NCBI GenBank assembly: GCA_002346745.1
Contig: DEAL01000019.1
Location: forward strand, 77,477-129,202
Origin: Candidatus Neomicrothrix sp. UBA2983
Lineage (GTDB): Bacteria; Actinomycetota; Acidimicrobiia; Acidimicrobiales; MedAcidi-G1
Length of the DNA stretch: 51,726 bases
Reading direction: 5' to 3'
Under the pieces are notes generated by a model that was not told the origin of the DNA, made no database searches, and was given only the letters and a program-made list of their open reading frames with translations. Every line of letters begins with the position of its first letter. Position 1 is the stretch's first letter. Below are positions 8,488 to 15,757 of this stretch, one piece after another. Position numbers and translations under genes: made by a program.

Positions 8488-8493
8488 ACTCTA
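8488..8493 (-). promoter_or_regulatory. Putative -10 element, leaderless start of carbonic anhydrase
   Basis: TAGAGT (TAnnnT) lies exactly 6 nt before the ATG at 8481. Confidence 0.55.
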
Positions 8494-8516
8494 CGCGGGA
8501 ACCGTGTTCGACGGGC

Positions 8517-9959
8517 TCAGCGCCGCCGGCCGCCCCGGGCGGCCTCGGCCTCGCGCTTCACCCTGGTCAGCTCGAGCCGCTCCGGCATGGCCTTGTAGTG
8601 GTCGTCCAACGGGAAGCAGCCCGACACCAGCCCGTGGCGCGGGGCGGTCGTGCAGTCGCTGAACGTCCTGCAGAGCCGGCGCCGGTCGAGCGGCCGGCCG
8701 GCCAGCACGTCGGCCGGCAGGTCCGGGTAGGAGAGCACCATGCGGCCGATGCCGACCGAGTCGGCGCCCCCGCCGCCGACGACGGCCTGGGCCACGTTCG
8801 GCAGCCACTCCTGGAGGTATGAGTAGCCGGAGCCGACGACGGCCAGGTCGGGATGGCGGGCCTTGAGCTCGGCGGCGACCCCGACCAGGCGGGCCACGTC
8901 GACGAGCGGGTCGCGGGGCGGAAGGTAGCCGTCTGACGGCGGGAAGAAGGCGGGCCGTTGGGCGTGCGGGCAGTAGTAGGGGCTGCCGGCGGTCACGCAC
9001 ACCGTGCCGACCCCGAGGTCGGCGAGCACCGCGAGCAGCCGGTCGACCTCGTCGTGGCCCTCCGGTTCGGTGCCGTCGCCGCCGAACGCGTGGTGGACGC
9101 CCGCCTCGGCGACCCCCGTGCCGTTCGGCCCGGGCACGTGCGGGGCGAGGTCGAAGGCGCTCAGCCGGACGCCGACGGCCAGGCCGGGTACCCGGTCCCG
9201 GATGCCCGAGATGGTCCGGCACAGGAACCGCGAGCGGCCCTTGAGGTCGCCGCCGAACGGTCCGGGCCGGTCGACGCCCGACAGCAGCTCGTGGAGCAGG
9301 TAGCCGTGGCAGGCCTTCACGTCGACGAAGGCGAAGCCGGCGGCGTGGGCGACCACCGCCGCCTCCACGAAGCGGTCCGAGAGGGCCTCGAGCTCGTCGT
9401 CGTCGAGGATGTCCGCGGCGCCGGCGCCGACCCGTCCGTCGAGGACCGGGTGGGCGTAGGCGGTGCGCGGGGCGTGGCCGCCGTCGGGGCGCGCCCAGCG
9501 GCCCGAGTGGGTCAACTGCAGGCCGACCAGCAGGTCGTCGGCGGTCCCGAAGCGCTCCGTGTGGGCGTCGACGAGCACCTGCCGGAGGCCGGCCAGGTCG
9601 TCCGTCGAGGTCGGGCCGATGCAGAGCTGGTTCGGGTTGGCCCGCCCCTCGGGGACCACGGCCACTGCCTCACCGCCCCACACCAGCTTGGCGCCGCTCC
9701 CGCCGAACCGGGTCCAGCGGCGCCGGACCAGGTCGGTGGGCCGGCCGTCGGTCGTGGCGTCCCAGCCCTCCATCGGCAGCACGCACCAGCGGTTGCCGGC
9801 GACCAACTCGCCGGCCGTCCCGTCCCGCATTCTCATCGGCCGGGCCAGCGTGCCTGCTGGATCGACCACCGGGTCGAACGGTAGGTCGACGCCGAGGCCC
9901 GCCAGGTGGGCTCTGAACTCGTCCGCCTCCTTCAGCCGCCGCACCTGGGTGACGGCCAT
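8517..9959 (-). CDS. Old-yellow-enzyme-family NADH:flavin oxidoreductase
   Basis: 480 residues. An FMN TIM barrel of the OYE type is indicated by THSGRWARPDG, by the substrate-site segment VDVKACHGYLLHELLSG and by the C-terminal phosphate-binding stretch GGADSVGIGRM. A C-terminal CRTFSDC segment resembles the iron-sulfur region of dienoyl-CoA-reductase-like relatives, but the spacing is unusual and cluster binding is unproven. Substrates are typically enals, enones or unsaturated acids reduced at C=C. It is the last gene of a five-gene operon; its ATG overlaps the stop of the aldolase gene by one base (TGATG). Confidence 0.88.
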   Translation of the reverse strand: MAVTQVRRLKEADEFRAHLAGLGVDLPFDPVVDPAGTLARPMRMRDGTAGELVAGNRWCVLPMEGWDATTDGRPTDLVRRRWTRFGGSGAKLVWGGEAVAVVPEGRANPNQLCIGPTSTDDLAGLRQVLVDAHTERFGTADDLLVGLQLTHSGRWARPDGGHAPRTAYAHPVLDGRVGAGAADILDDDELEALSDRFVEAAVVAHAAGFAFVDVKACHGYLLHELLSGVDRPGPFGGDLKGRSRFLCRTISGIRDRVPGLAVGVRLSAFDLAPHVPGPNGTGVAEAGVHHAFGGDGTEPEGHDEVDRLLAVLADLGVGTVCVTAGSPYYCPHAQRPAFFPPSDGYLPPRDPLVDVARLVGVAAELKARHPDLAVVGSGYSYLQEWLPNVAQAVVGGGGADSVGIGRMVLSYPDLPADVLAGRPLDRRRLCRTFSDCTTAPRHGLVSGCFPLDDHYKAMPERLELTRVKREAEAARGGRRR

Positions 9960-10909
9960 CAGGCCAGCACCCCCATCCGCCGGCCCAGGTCGCCGAGGAC
10001 CGCCAGGTCGTCGTCCGGGCGGCGGACGGCGCCGTCCGGGACGTGGTCGGACCTGATCCAGCCGCGCAGCTTCAGGAACTGGGCGGCGTTGTGCCGGTAG
10101 CCGGGCACCGGGTCGCGGAACGTGAGGTCGCCCAACTCCTGGAGGATGCCGTTGAGCCGTCGGAACCCCTCCTCGTCGCCGTCGGCCCAGCAGCGGTCCC
10201 GTTCGGCGAAGACGTCCGGGGCGAAGGTCGACAGCCCCAGCAGGTAGTCGGATCCGTGGACGACCATGTCGATGGCCAGGTCGTTGCCGGTGAACACGTG
10301 GAAGTCCGGGCGTACCTCGTCGCGCAGCACCAGCCGGTCCCACTCGGGCTCCCGCTGGAGCGAGGAGTGCTTGGCCCCGACGCAGGCCGGGATCCCGAGC
10401 AGCCCGCGGTAGGCCTCGAGCGGGTAGATGCGGCCGTAGGGCACGAACATGGGGCCCAGCTCGAAGCCGATGAACCGGTCGCAGCCGACCGCCAGCCGCT
10501 CGTGGGCCGCCACCCAGTCGTCGGGTTCGAGGGCGTTGAGTCCGTGCGAGGGGAACACCACGGGGGTGCCGCCGTGGCCGGCCACGCGGTCGAGCTCACG
10601 GGCGTAGCGGTCGTCGGCGAAGGCTTCGTCGGGCCGGTCGTCGACGTGGGCGCCGGCCACGAAGGCGGCGCAGTGCCGGGCGGTGGTCGCCAGCACTTCC
10701 TCCTTGGTGGCGTCGTCCAGGAGCTGCACGTAGCCGGTGTCCATGTTGACGCCCGGCGTGAGCCCGGCGGCGGCGGTGCGCTCCACGTGGGCGGCGAAGC
10801 CCGCCCAGTCGACGTCGCCCCCGTCGGTGAACGGCAGCAGGATCGCCGACATGCCGGTGATCGTGCGCCGTGGCCGGACGGCGGCACCGGGGTGGGGCAG
10901 GTCGGGCAT
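9959..10909 (-). CDS. DapA/NanA-family aldolase or lyase
   Basis: 316 residues of the dihydrodipicolinate synthase superfamily. The Schiff-base lysine is K180 in CVGAKHSSL. The usual YN motif region reads VFPSHGLNA, so the catalytic tyrosine is not obvious and the enzyme is a divergent member. Such proteins cleave or form 2-oxo acids through an imine with pyruvate. One-base TGATG overlaps on both sides place it firmly in the operon. Given DUF2264, a sugar-isomerase barrel and a hydroxyacid dehydrogenase beside it, sugar-acid catabolism is more likely than lysine synthesis; that is inference. Confidence 0.85.
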   Translation of the reverse strand: MPDLPHPGAAVRPRRTITGMSAILLPFTDGGDVDWAGFAAHVERTAAAGLTPGVNMDTGYVQLLDDATKEEVLATTARHCAAFVAGAHVDDRPDEAFADDRYARELDRVAGHGGTPVVFPSHGLNALEPDDWVAAHERLAVGCDRFIGFELGPMFVPYGRIYPLEAYRGLLGIPACVGAKHSSLQREPEWDRLVLRDEVRPDFHVFTGNDLAIDMVVHGSDYLLGLSTFAPDVFAERDRCWADGDEEGFRRLNGILQELGDLTFRDPVPGYRHNAAQFLKLRGWIRSDHVPDGAVRRPDDDLAVLGDLGRRMGVLA

Positions 10910-12783
10910 CAGTCGCCGGCGGAGCGCCGTCGCCGGAAGAGGTCGACCTGCGGGTCGGCGGCCGGCGTCTCGACCACCCGGTCGCGTTCGCGTTCGAGCA
11001 GTTCGACGGCCGCCTCCGGGATGGCGGGCGGTTCGTCCCAGGCGGTTCCCGTCTGGCCGCCGGCCCCGAGGACGCTCCGGCGCAGCAGGTGCTCGCCGGG
11101 CTCCAGCGTGGAGGTGAGGACCGGGATGGCGGTGTGCGGGAACGTCGTGCCGGCATTCGGGGGCAGTGGCCGGGCCGAGCCCTCCCCGTCGCCGCGGATG
11201 CCCGACGCGGCGTCGCCGGTCCGGAGCAGCACCCGCCCGTCGCCCTGCTCGTCGGCGAGGTCGCTGCCGAACCGGAGCGAGTCCGTGGCGACGGCGAAGC
11301 CCGAGTCGGCCACGGTCAGCGCCCGGTCGGTCCGGACCAGGTGGACACGGTGGTGCCAGGGTGCGCCCCCGCACAGCACCGTGTCGATCACGACGTCGTC
11401 GAAGGGTCGCCACCGCGACCAGACCATGCCGTCCTCGACGAAGGCGTCCTGGACGTTCCAGCGTGTGTGCGTTGCGTCCCCGTCGGACACCCGGACCGTC
11501 GAGTCGGTGCCGAGGTCGGCGTAGGGGAACTCGACCTCGCCGCAGAAGCCGAAGCGCGACGAGTAGGCGAGCTTCCCGTACTTGGCGGCATTCTGCTCGA
11601 GGAACGCGAACGTGGGCGACCGGCGCCCCGACAGCACCACCACGTGGTCGTCGTCCCGGTCGACCACGAACCCGCCGTGGGGCTGGTCGACCGGCGCCGA
11701 CAGCGGCCGCTGCGGTGCCTCGTCTGCGGTCCAGAACGGGTGGTCGGCCGGTGCCGCCAGGGCGCCGAACGCCTTCATGGACCAGTACGGGGACCCGGCC
11801 GAGTTGTAGCCCTCGGCGAGGCGTCGATTGTCGTAGGCGTAGCCGATGGACAGCACCCCGTCCCGGTCCGAGATGGCCTGTTGCGACCACCATCGCAGGT
11901 GCCGCAGCGAGAGGCCGCGCACCCGGTCCCAGGGGAGCGCCTCGACGTCGGCGGCCGCCAGCGCACCCCACATGCTGCCCTGGGCGAACCGGTAGGTCTG
12001 GCTGCGGCCGTATGCGAACGAGGCGCCGTCGGGGGCGAACCACTCGGCGAAGTCGGGGGCGAACGCACGGGCCCGCTGCACGTAGCGGTCGGCGGCCTCG
12101 CGGTCGCCCAGCCCGGAGGCGGCGATCATCAGCCCGTAGGTTTGGAACGCGAACGGCAGGTACCAGTCGACGTTGCCGGTCATGCCGTCCCGGTACCAGC
12201 CGTCACCGAGGTGGTAGTCCTCGATCATCCCGGTCGACCGCTCTGCCGCAGCAGCGTCGCCGGGCGCCCCGACCCGCTCACGGCCCAGGTGCACGAGCAG
12301 GCGGAAGAACTGCCAGTTGTTGGGGGCCGGGTCGAACCGGTCGATGCCGTCCAGCCAGGCCAGCACCCGCTCGCGGGCCGGGTCGTCGAGCGGCTCCCAG
12401 TAGTGCGCCGGGACGGTCGCCATGGCCCAGCCGATGGCAGCCATCTCGACCATGCGCTGGTCCGTGTCGCCGGCGACGGGGCCCCAGTACTCGGGGTGGG
12501 AGGGGTCGGTGCCGTTGGCGAGCCCCTCGCACCAGCGGTCCCAGTGGTCGAACCGGCCGCCGCCGGCGACCAGCGGCACGATGCCGTAGAGCGGCCGGGC
12601 GTAGCCCTCGAGTTCGGCGACCCGCTGTGGGAAGAGGGCGGCGCCGCTGCCCAGCCGGGCCCGGGCACCGCCGGGGCTGAGGTGGGGGAGGATCGGCTCG
12701 ACGAGGTCGCGGACCGCCTGCTGGACGTCGTCTCGGGTGGCGAGCGGGTTGCCGGCCAGCGGGTTGGCGCGGGGGTCAGGCAT
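10909..12783 (-). CDS. DUF2264 domain-containing protein
   Basis: 624 residues. The N-terminal half, with NPLATRDDVQQAVRDLVEP, LPHLSPGGARARLG and NNWQFFRLLVHLG, matches DUF2264, an alpha/alpha-barrel-like family found in carbohydrate-degradation loci. The C-terminal half is beta-rich (YADLGTDSTVRV, VLLRTGDA), as in two-domain polysaccharide-degrading enzymes. No signal peptide is seen, so the substrate is probably an imported oligosaccharide or glycoside. I recall that some DUF2264 proteins have been reported as uronic-acid-releasing glycosidases, but I am not certain of this. The ATG overlaps the end of the isomerase gene by 8 nt. Confidence 0.85.
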   Translation of the reverse strand: MPDPRANPLAGNPLATRDDVQQAVRDLVEPILPHLSPGGARARLGSGAALFPQRVAELEGYARPLYGIVPLVAGGGRFDHWDRWCEGLANGTDPSHPEYWGPVAGDTDQRMVEMAAIGWAMATVPAHYWEPLDDPARERVLAWLDGIDRFDPAPNNWQFFRLLVHLGRERVGAPGDAAAAERSTGMIEDYHLGDGWYRDGMTGNVDWYLPFAFQTYGLMIAASGLGDREAADRYVQRARAFAPDFAEWFAPDGASFAYGRSQTYRFAQGSMWGALAAADVEALPWDRVRGLSLRHLRWWSQQAISDRDGVLSIGYAYDNRRLAEGYNSAGSPYWSMKAFGALAAPADHPFWTADEAPQRPLSAPVDQPHGGFVVDRDDDHVVVLSGRRSPTFAFLEQNAAKYGKLAYSSRFGFCGEVEFPYADLGTDSTVRVSDGDATHTRWNVQDAFVEDGMVWSRWRPFDDVVIDTVLCGGAPWHHRVHLVRTDRALTVADSGFAVATDSLRFGSDLADEQGDGRVLLRTGDAASGIRGDGEGSARPLPPNAGTTFPHTAIPVLTSTLEPGEHLLRRSVLGAGGQTGTAWDEPPAIPEAAVELLERERDRVVETPAADPQVDLFRRRRSAGD

Positions 12784-13516
12784 CGCCGGCCTCCTCGATC
12801 CAGGCTCGGAGCGTGTCGGCCTCGCTGGCGAGGCAGGCCGGGTCGTCGTCGGGGACGTACTCGAGGAACGCCCAGCGCCGGCCGGTCCAGCGTCCGGCGG
12901 GTTCGGTGGCCAGGACCGGTCGCCACAGGTCGGCGCCGTCGGCGAGGACGAGCCGGTCGGCGAACCCGCCGGGGCCCCAGGCGAACACGTGCAGGTGCGA
13001 CCGGTCGCCGGCGACGAGGGCGTGCTCGGCGATGGCCGCGCCGGCCGCCAGCGCGGGATCGGGCTGCCAGTAGGTGAACAGGTTCGGCCGGGCGGCGCCG
13101 GCCAGGACCTCGAGGGTCGAGGCGGCGGTCTCGGTTCGGGTGCTGGGGTGGAACTCGAGCGACACGGTGAGTCCGTGGTCGGCAGCCCGGTCCGCTAGTT
13201 CGGCGACCGCCTCGTCGGTGGCCTCGTTCGGGGCCCAGAAACGCAGGTTCGGGGCGCCCAGGCCGACGGCGGTGGCGCAGGCCGCCTCGATGTCGTCGCC
13301 GGTGGCCTTCCCGGCGAGGAGGTAGGTGCCGTAGGAGGGGCACTCGAGGCCGGCGTCGGCGCAGCGTGCGGCGACTGCGGCGGCGTCGCTGCCCGGTAGA
13401 ACGTGCCGGTCGGCGCCCCACTCGATGCCCGCCAGTCCGGCGGCGGCCGCCGCGTCGATGATCTCGTCGACCGGGAGGTCCCGGAACGTGATCGAGCAGA
13501 GGCCCGCCGCGGTCAT
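12776..13516 (-). CDS. Sugar phosphate isomerase/epimerase-like TIM-barrel protein
   Basis: 246 residues of the xylose-isomerase-like AP-endonuclease-2 fold. Typical segments are LAGIEWGADRHV, CPSYGTYLLAGK, LRFWAPNEA, and the metal-ligand strands VSLEFHP and HLHVFAW. The family isomerises or epimerises sugars, hydroxypyruvate or inositol derivatives using a divalent metal. The ATG at 13516 overlaps the preceding stop by one base (TGATG). It is the second gene of the operon started by the hydroxyacid dehydrogenase, fitting a sugar-acid pathway. The exact reaction cannot be inferred. Confidence 0.85.
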   Translation of the reverse strand: MTAAGLCSITFRDLPVDEIIDAAAAAGLAGIEWGADRHVLPGSDAAAVAARCADAGLECPSYGTYLLAGKATGDDIEAACATAVGLGAPNLRFWAPNEATDEAVAELADRAADHGLTVSLEFHPSTRTETAASTLEVLAGAARPNLFTYWQPDPALAAGAAIAEHALVAGDRSHLHVFAWGPGGFADRLVLADGADLWRPVLATEPAGRWTGRRWAFLEYVPDDDPACLASEADTLRAWIEEAGDA

Positions 13517-14496
13517 CAGGCGATCCGGTCCAGGTCGGCTTGCGTGACCGGGTGGAGCGGCGGCTGGCCGGCCACGAACCGCTCGACCTCGGTGACCGCC
13601 AGCTCGCCCAGGCGGCCGACCTCGTTGCCGAGCGAGCCGGCGATGTGGGGCGTGAGCACCACGTTCGGAAGGTCGTAGAGCGGCGACGCCTCGGGCAGCG
13701 GCTCGGGCTTGGGCGTGTCGATCAGGGCGCTGAGGCGGCCCGACACCAGCTCGGCCTCGAGGGCGGCGGCGTCGACCAGGCTGCCGCGGGCGGTGTTGAG
13801 CAGCCAGGCGCCGTCCCGCATCCGGCTCAGGGCGTCGGCGTCGAGCAGGTGCCTGGTGCCTGGTAGGGCCGGGGCGTGGACCGACACTACGTCGGACGTG
13901 GCCAGGAGTTCGTCGAGGTCGACGGCGCGGACGCCGAGCGCCGCCGCCCCGTCGGCGTCCAGGTACGGGTCGGACACGACCACCTCGACGTCGAGGGTCC
14001 GGAGCCGGTCGATGACGAGGCGCCCGATGGTCGAGGCGCCGATGATCCCGATGCGCAGGCCACGGTTGCCGATCGCGCTGTGGTCGACGACCACCGACGT
14101 TCCACGTGCGTTCCGGTGGCGGTCCCGGATGCCGAACACGTCCTTGCCCACCATCACGATGGCGGCGAACGTGAACTCGGCGACCGGGACGGCATTGGCG
14201 GCGGCGGCCGACGTGACCGTGATCCCGCGTTCCCAGAGCTCGTCGGTGACGAGCCCCCGAACGGTGCCGGCGGCGTGGGCGACCAGGCGCAGCGACGGGA
14301 GCCGGTCGAGGCGCCCGGCGTCGAGCGGCGGGCAGCCCCAGCCCGACACGACGACCTCGGCGTCGCTCACCTCGTCGAGGTCCGGGAGCGCACCCGTTTC
14401 GGCCAGGTCGACGCACCCCCGCAGGCGCGCCATCGCCGTCGCGTCGAGGAGTTGCGCCTCGAGGCCGGGGAACATGAGGAGCATCGCGGCGGGCAT
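13516..14496 (-). CDS. D-isomer-specific 2-hydroxyacid dehydrogenase
   Basis: 326 residues. The NAD-binding region is IGIIGASTIGR (149-159) with D177 of VSDPY as the probable cofactor-selecting acid. Catalytic residues are R237 (NTARGSL), E265 and H284 (LTPHIAGS). These enzymes interconvert 2-oxo acids and D-2-hydroxy acids with NAD(P)H. The start at 14496 is favoured over a longer frame because GATGAT lies 6 nt upstream and the N-terminal Rossmann-like lid begins at once. It is the first gene of the five-gene operon and sits back to back with an aminotransferase gene tail. Confidence 0.9.
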   Translation of the reverse strand: MPAAMLLMFPGLEAQLLDATAMARLRGCVDLAETGALPDLDEVSDAEVVVSGWGCPPLDAGRLDRLPSLRLVAHAAGTVRGLVTDELWERGITVTSAAAANAVPVAEFTFAAIVMVGKDVFGIRDRHRNARGTSVVVDHSAIGNRGLRIGIIGASTIGRLVIDRLRTLDVEVVVSDPYLDADGAAALGVRAVDLDELLATSDVVSVHAPALPGTRHLLDADALSRMRDGAWLLNTARGSLVDAAALEAELVSGRLSALIDTPKPEPLPEASPLYDLPNVVLTPHIAGSLGNEVGRLGELAVTEVERFVAGQPPLHPVTQADLDRIA

Positions 14497-14502
14497 CGGC
14501 CC

Positions 14503-14508
14503 ATCATC
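14503..14508 (-). promoter_or_regulatory. Putative -10 element of the five-gene operon
   Basis: GATGAT lies 6 nt before the ATG at 14496, matching the nAnnnT pattern of the other leaderless lead genes. Confidence 0.45.
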
Positions 14509-14541
14509 CCCCAGACGTGGCGGGTCGACCCCGCCGGGCAG

Positions 14542-14727
14542 CGCACCTGCACGCTGGCGGAGGCCCTGGCGGCCGACGGGGCCATGGTCACCGGCGCCTC
14601 CAGCTACGTCGAGCGGGTCGTGGCGATCGACGGAACACCGATCGGCGATGGCGAGCCCGGCGACCTCGCCCTCCGACTGCGTTCCACCCACCTGACGATC
14701 ATCCGCTCACGGTCCAGCGAGGACTGA
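14542..14727 (+). pseudogene. 3' remnant of a class IV PLP aminotransferase
   Basis: The last 61 codons of a forward frame resemble the C-terminal end of fold-type IV aminotransferases. LAADGAMVTGASSYVERVVA and IDGTPIGDGEPGDLALRLR parallel YAADEAFVTGTFGGLTPVTE and VDGRTIGDGTVPGPMTRRLR of the intact aminotransferase at 20413-21336. No start codon with a ribosome-binding site is available, and the catalytic lysine domain is missing upstream, where the hydroxyacid dehydrogenase promoter now lies. This is therefore a gene tail left by a deletion or rearrangement. The parent could also have been an aminodeoxychorismate lyase. Confidence 0.65.
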
Positions 14728-14736
14728 AGCGACCGG

Positions 14737-15318
14737 TCAGTTGCTGCCGCCCGGATGGCGGAGGCAGCCGCCGCCACCCTTGAGCACCCAGACGCAGCCG
14801 TCACACGCGTCGCGCAGCAGTCCGGCCAGTTGGGCGACATTGCGCACGGCCACGTGCACCAACAGGCCGGCCTCTCGGAACCGCCACGCCAGGTCCGAGA
14901 AGATGCGATCGCCGGAGCCGATCACCACGTCGCCGAAGCGCTCGTTGAGGTGGTGGCGGCCGAGGTGGTGGCGGGCCTCCTCGATCAGCTTCAGGTCGGC
15001 GCCGTCGGCGCCCTGGGCCAGTCGGACGGTGAACGGGCGCCAGCGTCGACGTATGCGAAACGATCGGATGCTGGAGGCGCCAGGGACGAGGCGGGGAGCG
15101 TGGTTGGCGGCCACACAGCCCAGGTCGTCGGCACCGAGGAATGGTTCGTAGAGGTCGCGGATGCGATCGATGTTCTCCAGGTCGGGGGTCGTGCCGACGT
15201 GCAGGTTGTCGAGGTCGAGCAGGTGCAGCCGCGGTGGTCTGGCCTCGTTGGGGAGCCAGATCCGGCAGGCCAGGTCGTCCCAGCCTCCCGTGCCCCCCGT
15301 TCGCCTCGAGGCGGTCAT
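14737..15318 (-). CDS. NYN (PIN-like) domain protein, possible ribonuclease
   Basis: 193 residues. The NYN signature is seen in HLLDLDNLHVG near residues 32-42 and in the acidic core DVVIGSGDRIFSDLAWRF, followed by the strand LLVHVAVR. NYN domains are PIN-like metal-dependent nucleases that usually act on RNA. The C-terminus has a cysteine- and glycine-containing stretch (ACDGCVWVLKGGGGC). The first 25 residues before the domain are low-complexity, so the true start may be downstream of the ATG at 15318. No operon partner is present. Confidence 0.7.
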   Translation of the reverse strand: MTASRRTGGTGGWDDLACRIWLPNEARPPRLHLLDLDNLHVGTTPDLENIDRIRDLYEPFLGADDLGCVAANHAPRLVPGASSIRSFRIRRRWRPFTVRLAQGADGADLKLIEEARHHLGRHHLNERFGDVVIGSGDRIFSDLAWRFREAGLLVHVAVRNVAQLAGLLRDACDGCVWVLKGGGGCLRHPGGSN

Positions 15319-15672
15319 TTCGGTGCACCCCCTGTCCGGCGCACGGTATGCGCTGGGTGGTGCTGGTGCCAGCCGACCCGGTGCGGCTCCGCCGGGGGAA
15401 GCGGTCGTGTCGGACTTCGGCGGCGGCCTTCAGGGCGTCCATCTGGCTGCCGGCGCTGCGCCGCATCGCCGGTCCGATCACCGGGTGCAGCAGTCAACAG
15501 AGGCTCGTGGCCCGGCATCCCGCGTAAGGGGACGCCTCGATGGTCGAGTCGCCGGCGTCGGCCGGCGTGTGGGCGTCGTCGATGGACATGGCGTCGATGC
15601 CGGCCGTCCACTCCGGTGCACGTGGCCAGTCGGTGGGCACGGCCCGGACCGCACCGACACGAAACATCGATC
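15319..15672. other. Intergenic region, no gene recognised
   Basis: About 350 bases between the NYN gene and the xsc promoter. Short frames exist on both strands, for example a 69-codon reverse frame over 15478-15687, but they are rich in Pro, Arg, Thr and Ser and resemble no family. I see no tRNA, riboswitch or clear long inverted repeat here. It may hold degraded coding sequence or an extended regulatory region for xsc. Confidence 0.5.
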
Positions 15673-15701
15673 TAGACACTCTTCCAAATCCGTTATAGAC
15701 T
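15673..15701 (+). promoter_or_regulatory. Promoter of xsc
   Basis: TAGACA (15673-15678, five of six matches to TTGACA), a 17-nt spacer and TAGACT (15696-15701, TAnnnT) lie in a locally AT-richer stretch. Transcription would start near 15708, giving a 50-nt leader with a GAGGAG Shine-Dalgarno at 15746-15751. Confidence 0.65.
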
Positions 15702-15757
15702 CTCACTCGCCGGTGCATGAATCCATGCGCCACATTCGCCTGTCCGAGGAGTACCCC

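Noticed and set aside
9959..10909. Lysine-biosynthesis dapA
   Set aside because: The protein is divergent around the catalytic tyrosine and sits inside a catabolic operon. The second homologue at 33237 is also in a catabolic setting.
10870..13077. A 735-codon forward frame
   Set aside because: It lies opposite DUF2264 and the TIM-barrel gene, has low-complexity composition and no motif.
15478..15687. Possible small reverse gene upstream of xsc
   Set aside because: The product is Pro/Arg/Thr-rich, has no ribosome-binding site and runs through the xsc promoter.
15702..15757. Riboswitch in the xsc leader
   Set aside because: The leader is only about 50 nt and shows no thiamine-diphosphate or other riboswitch core.
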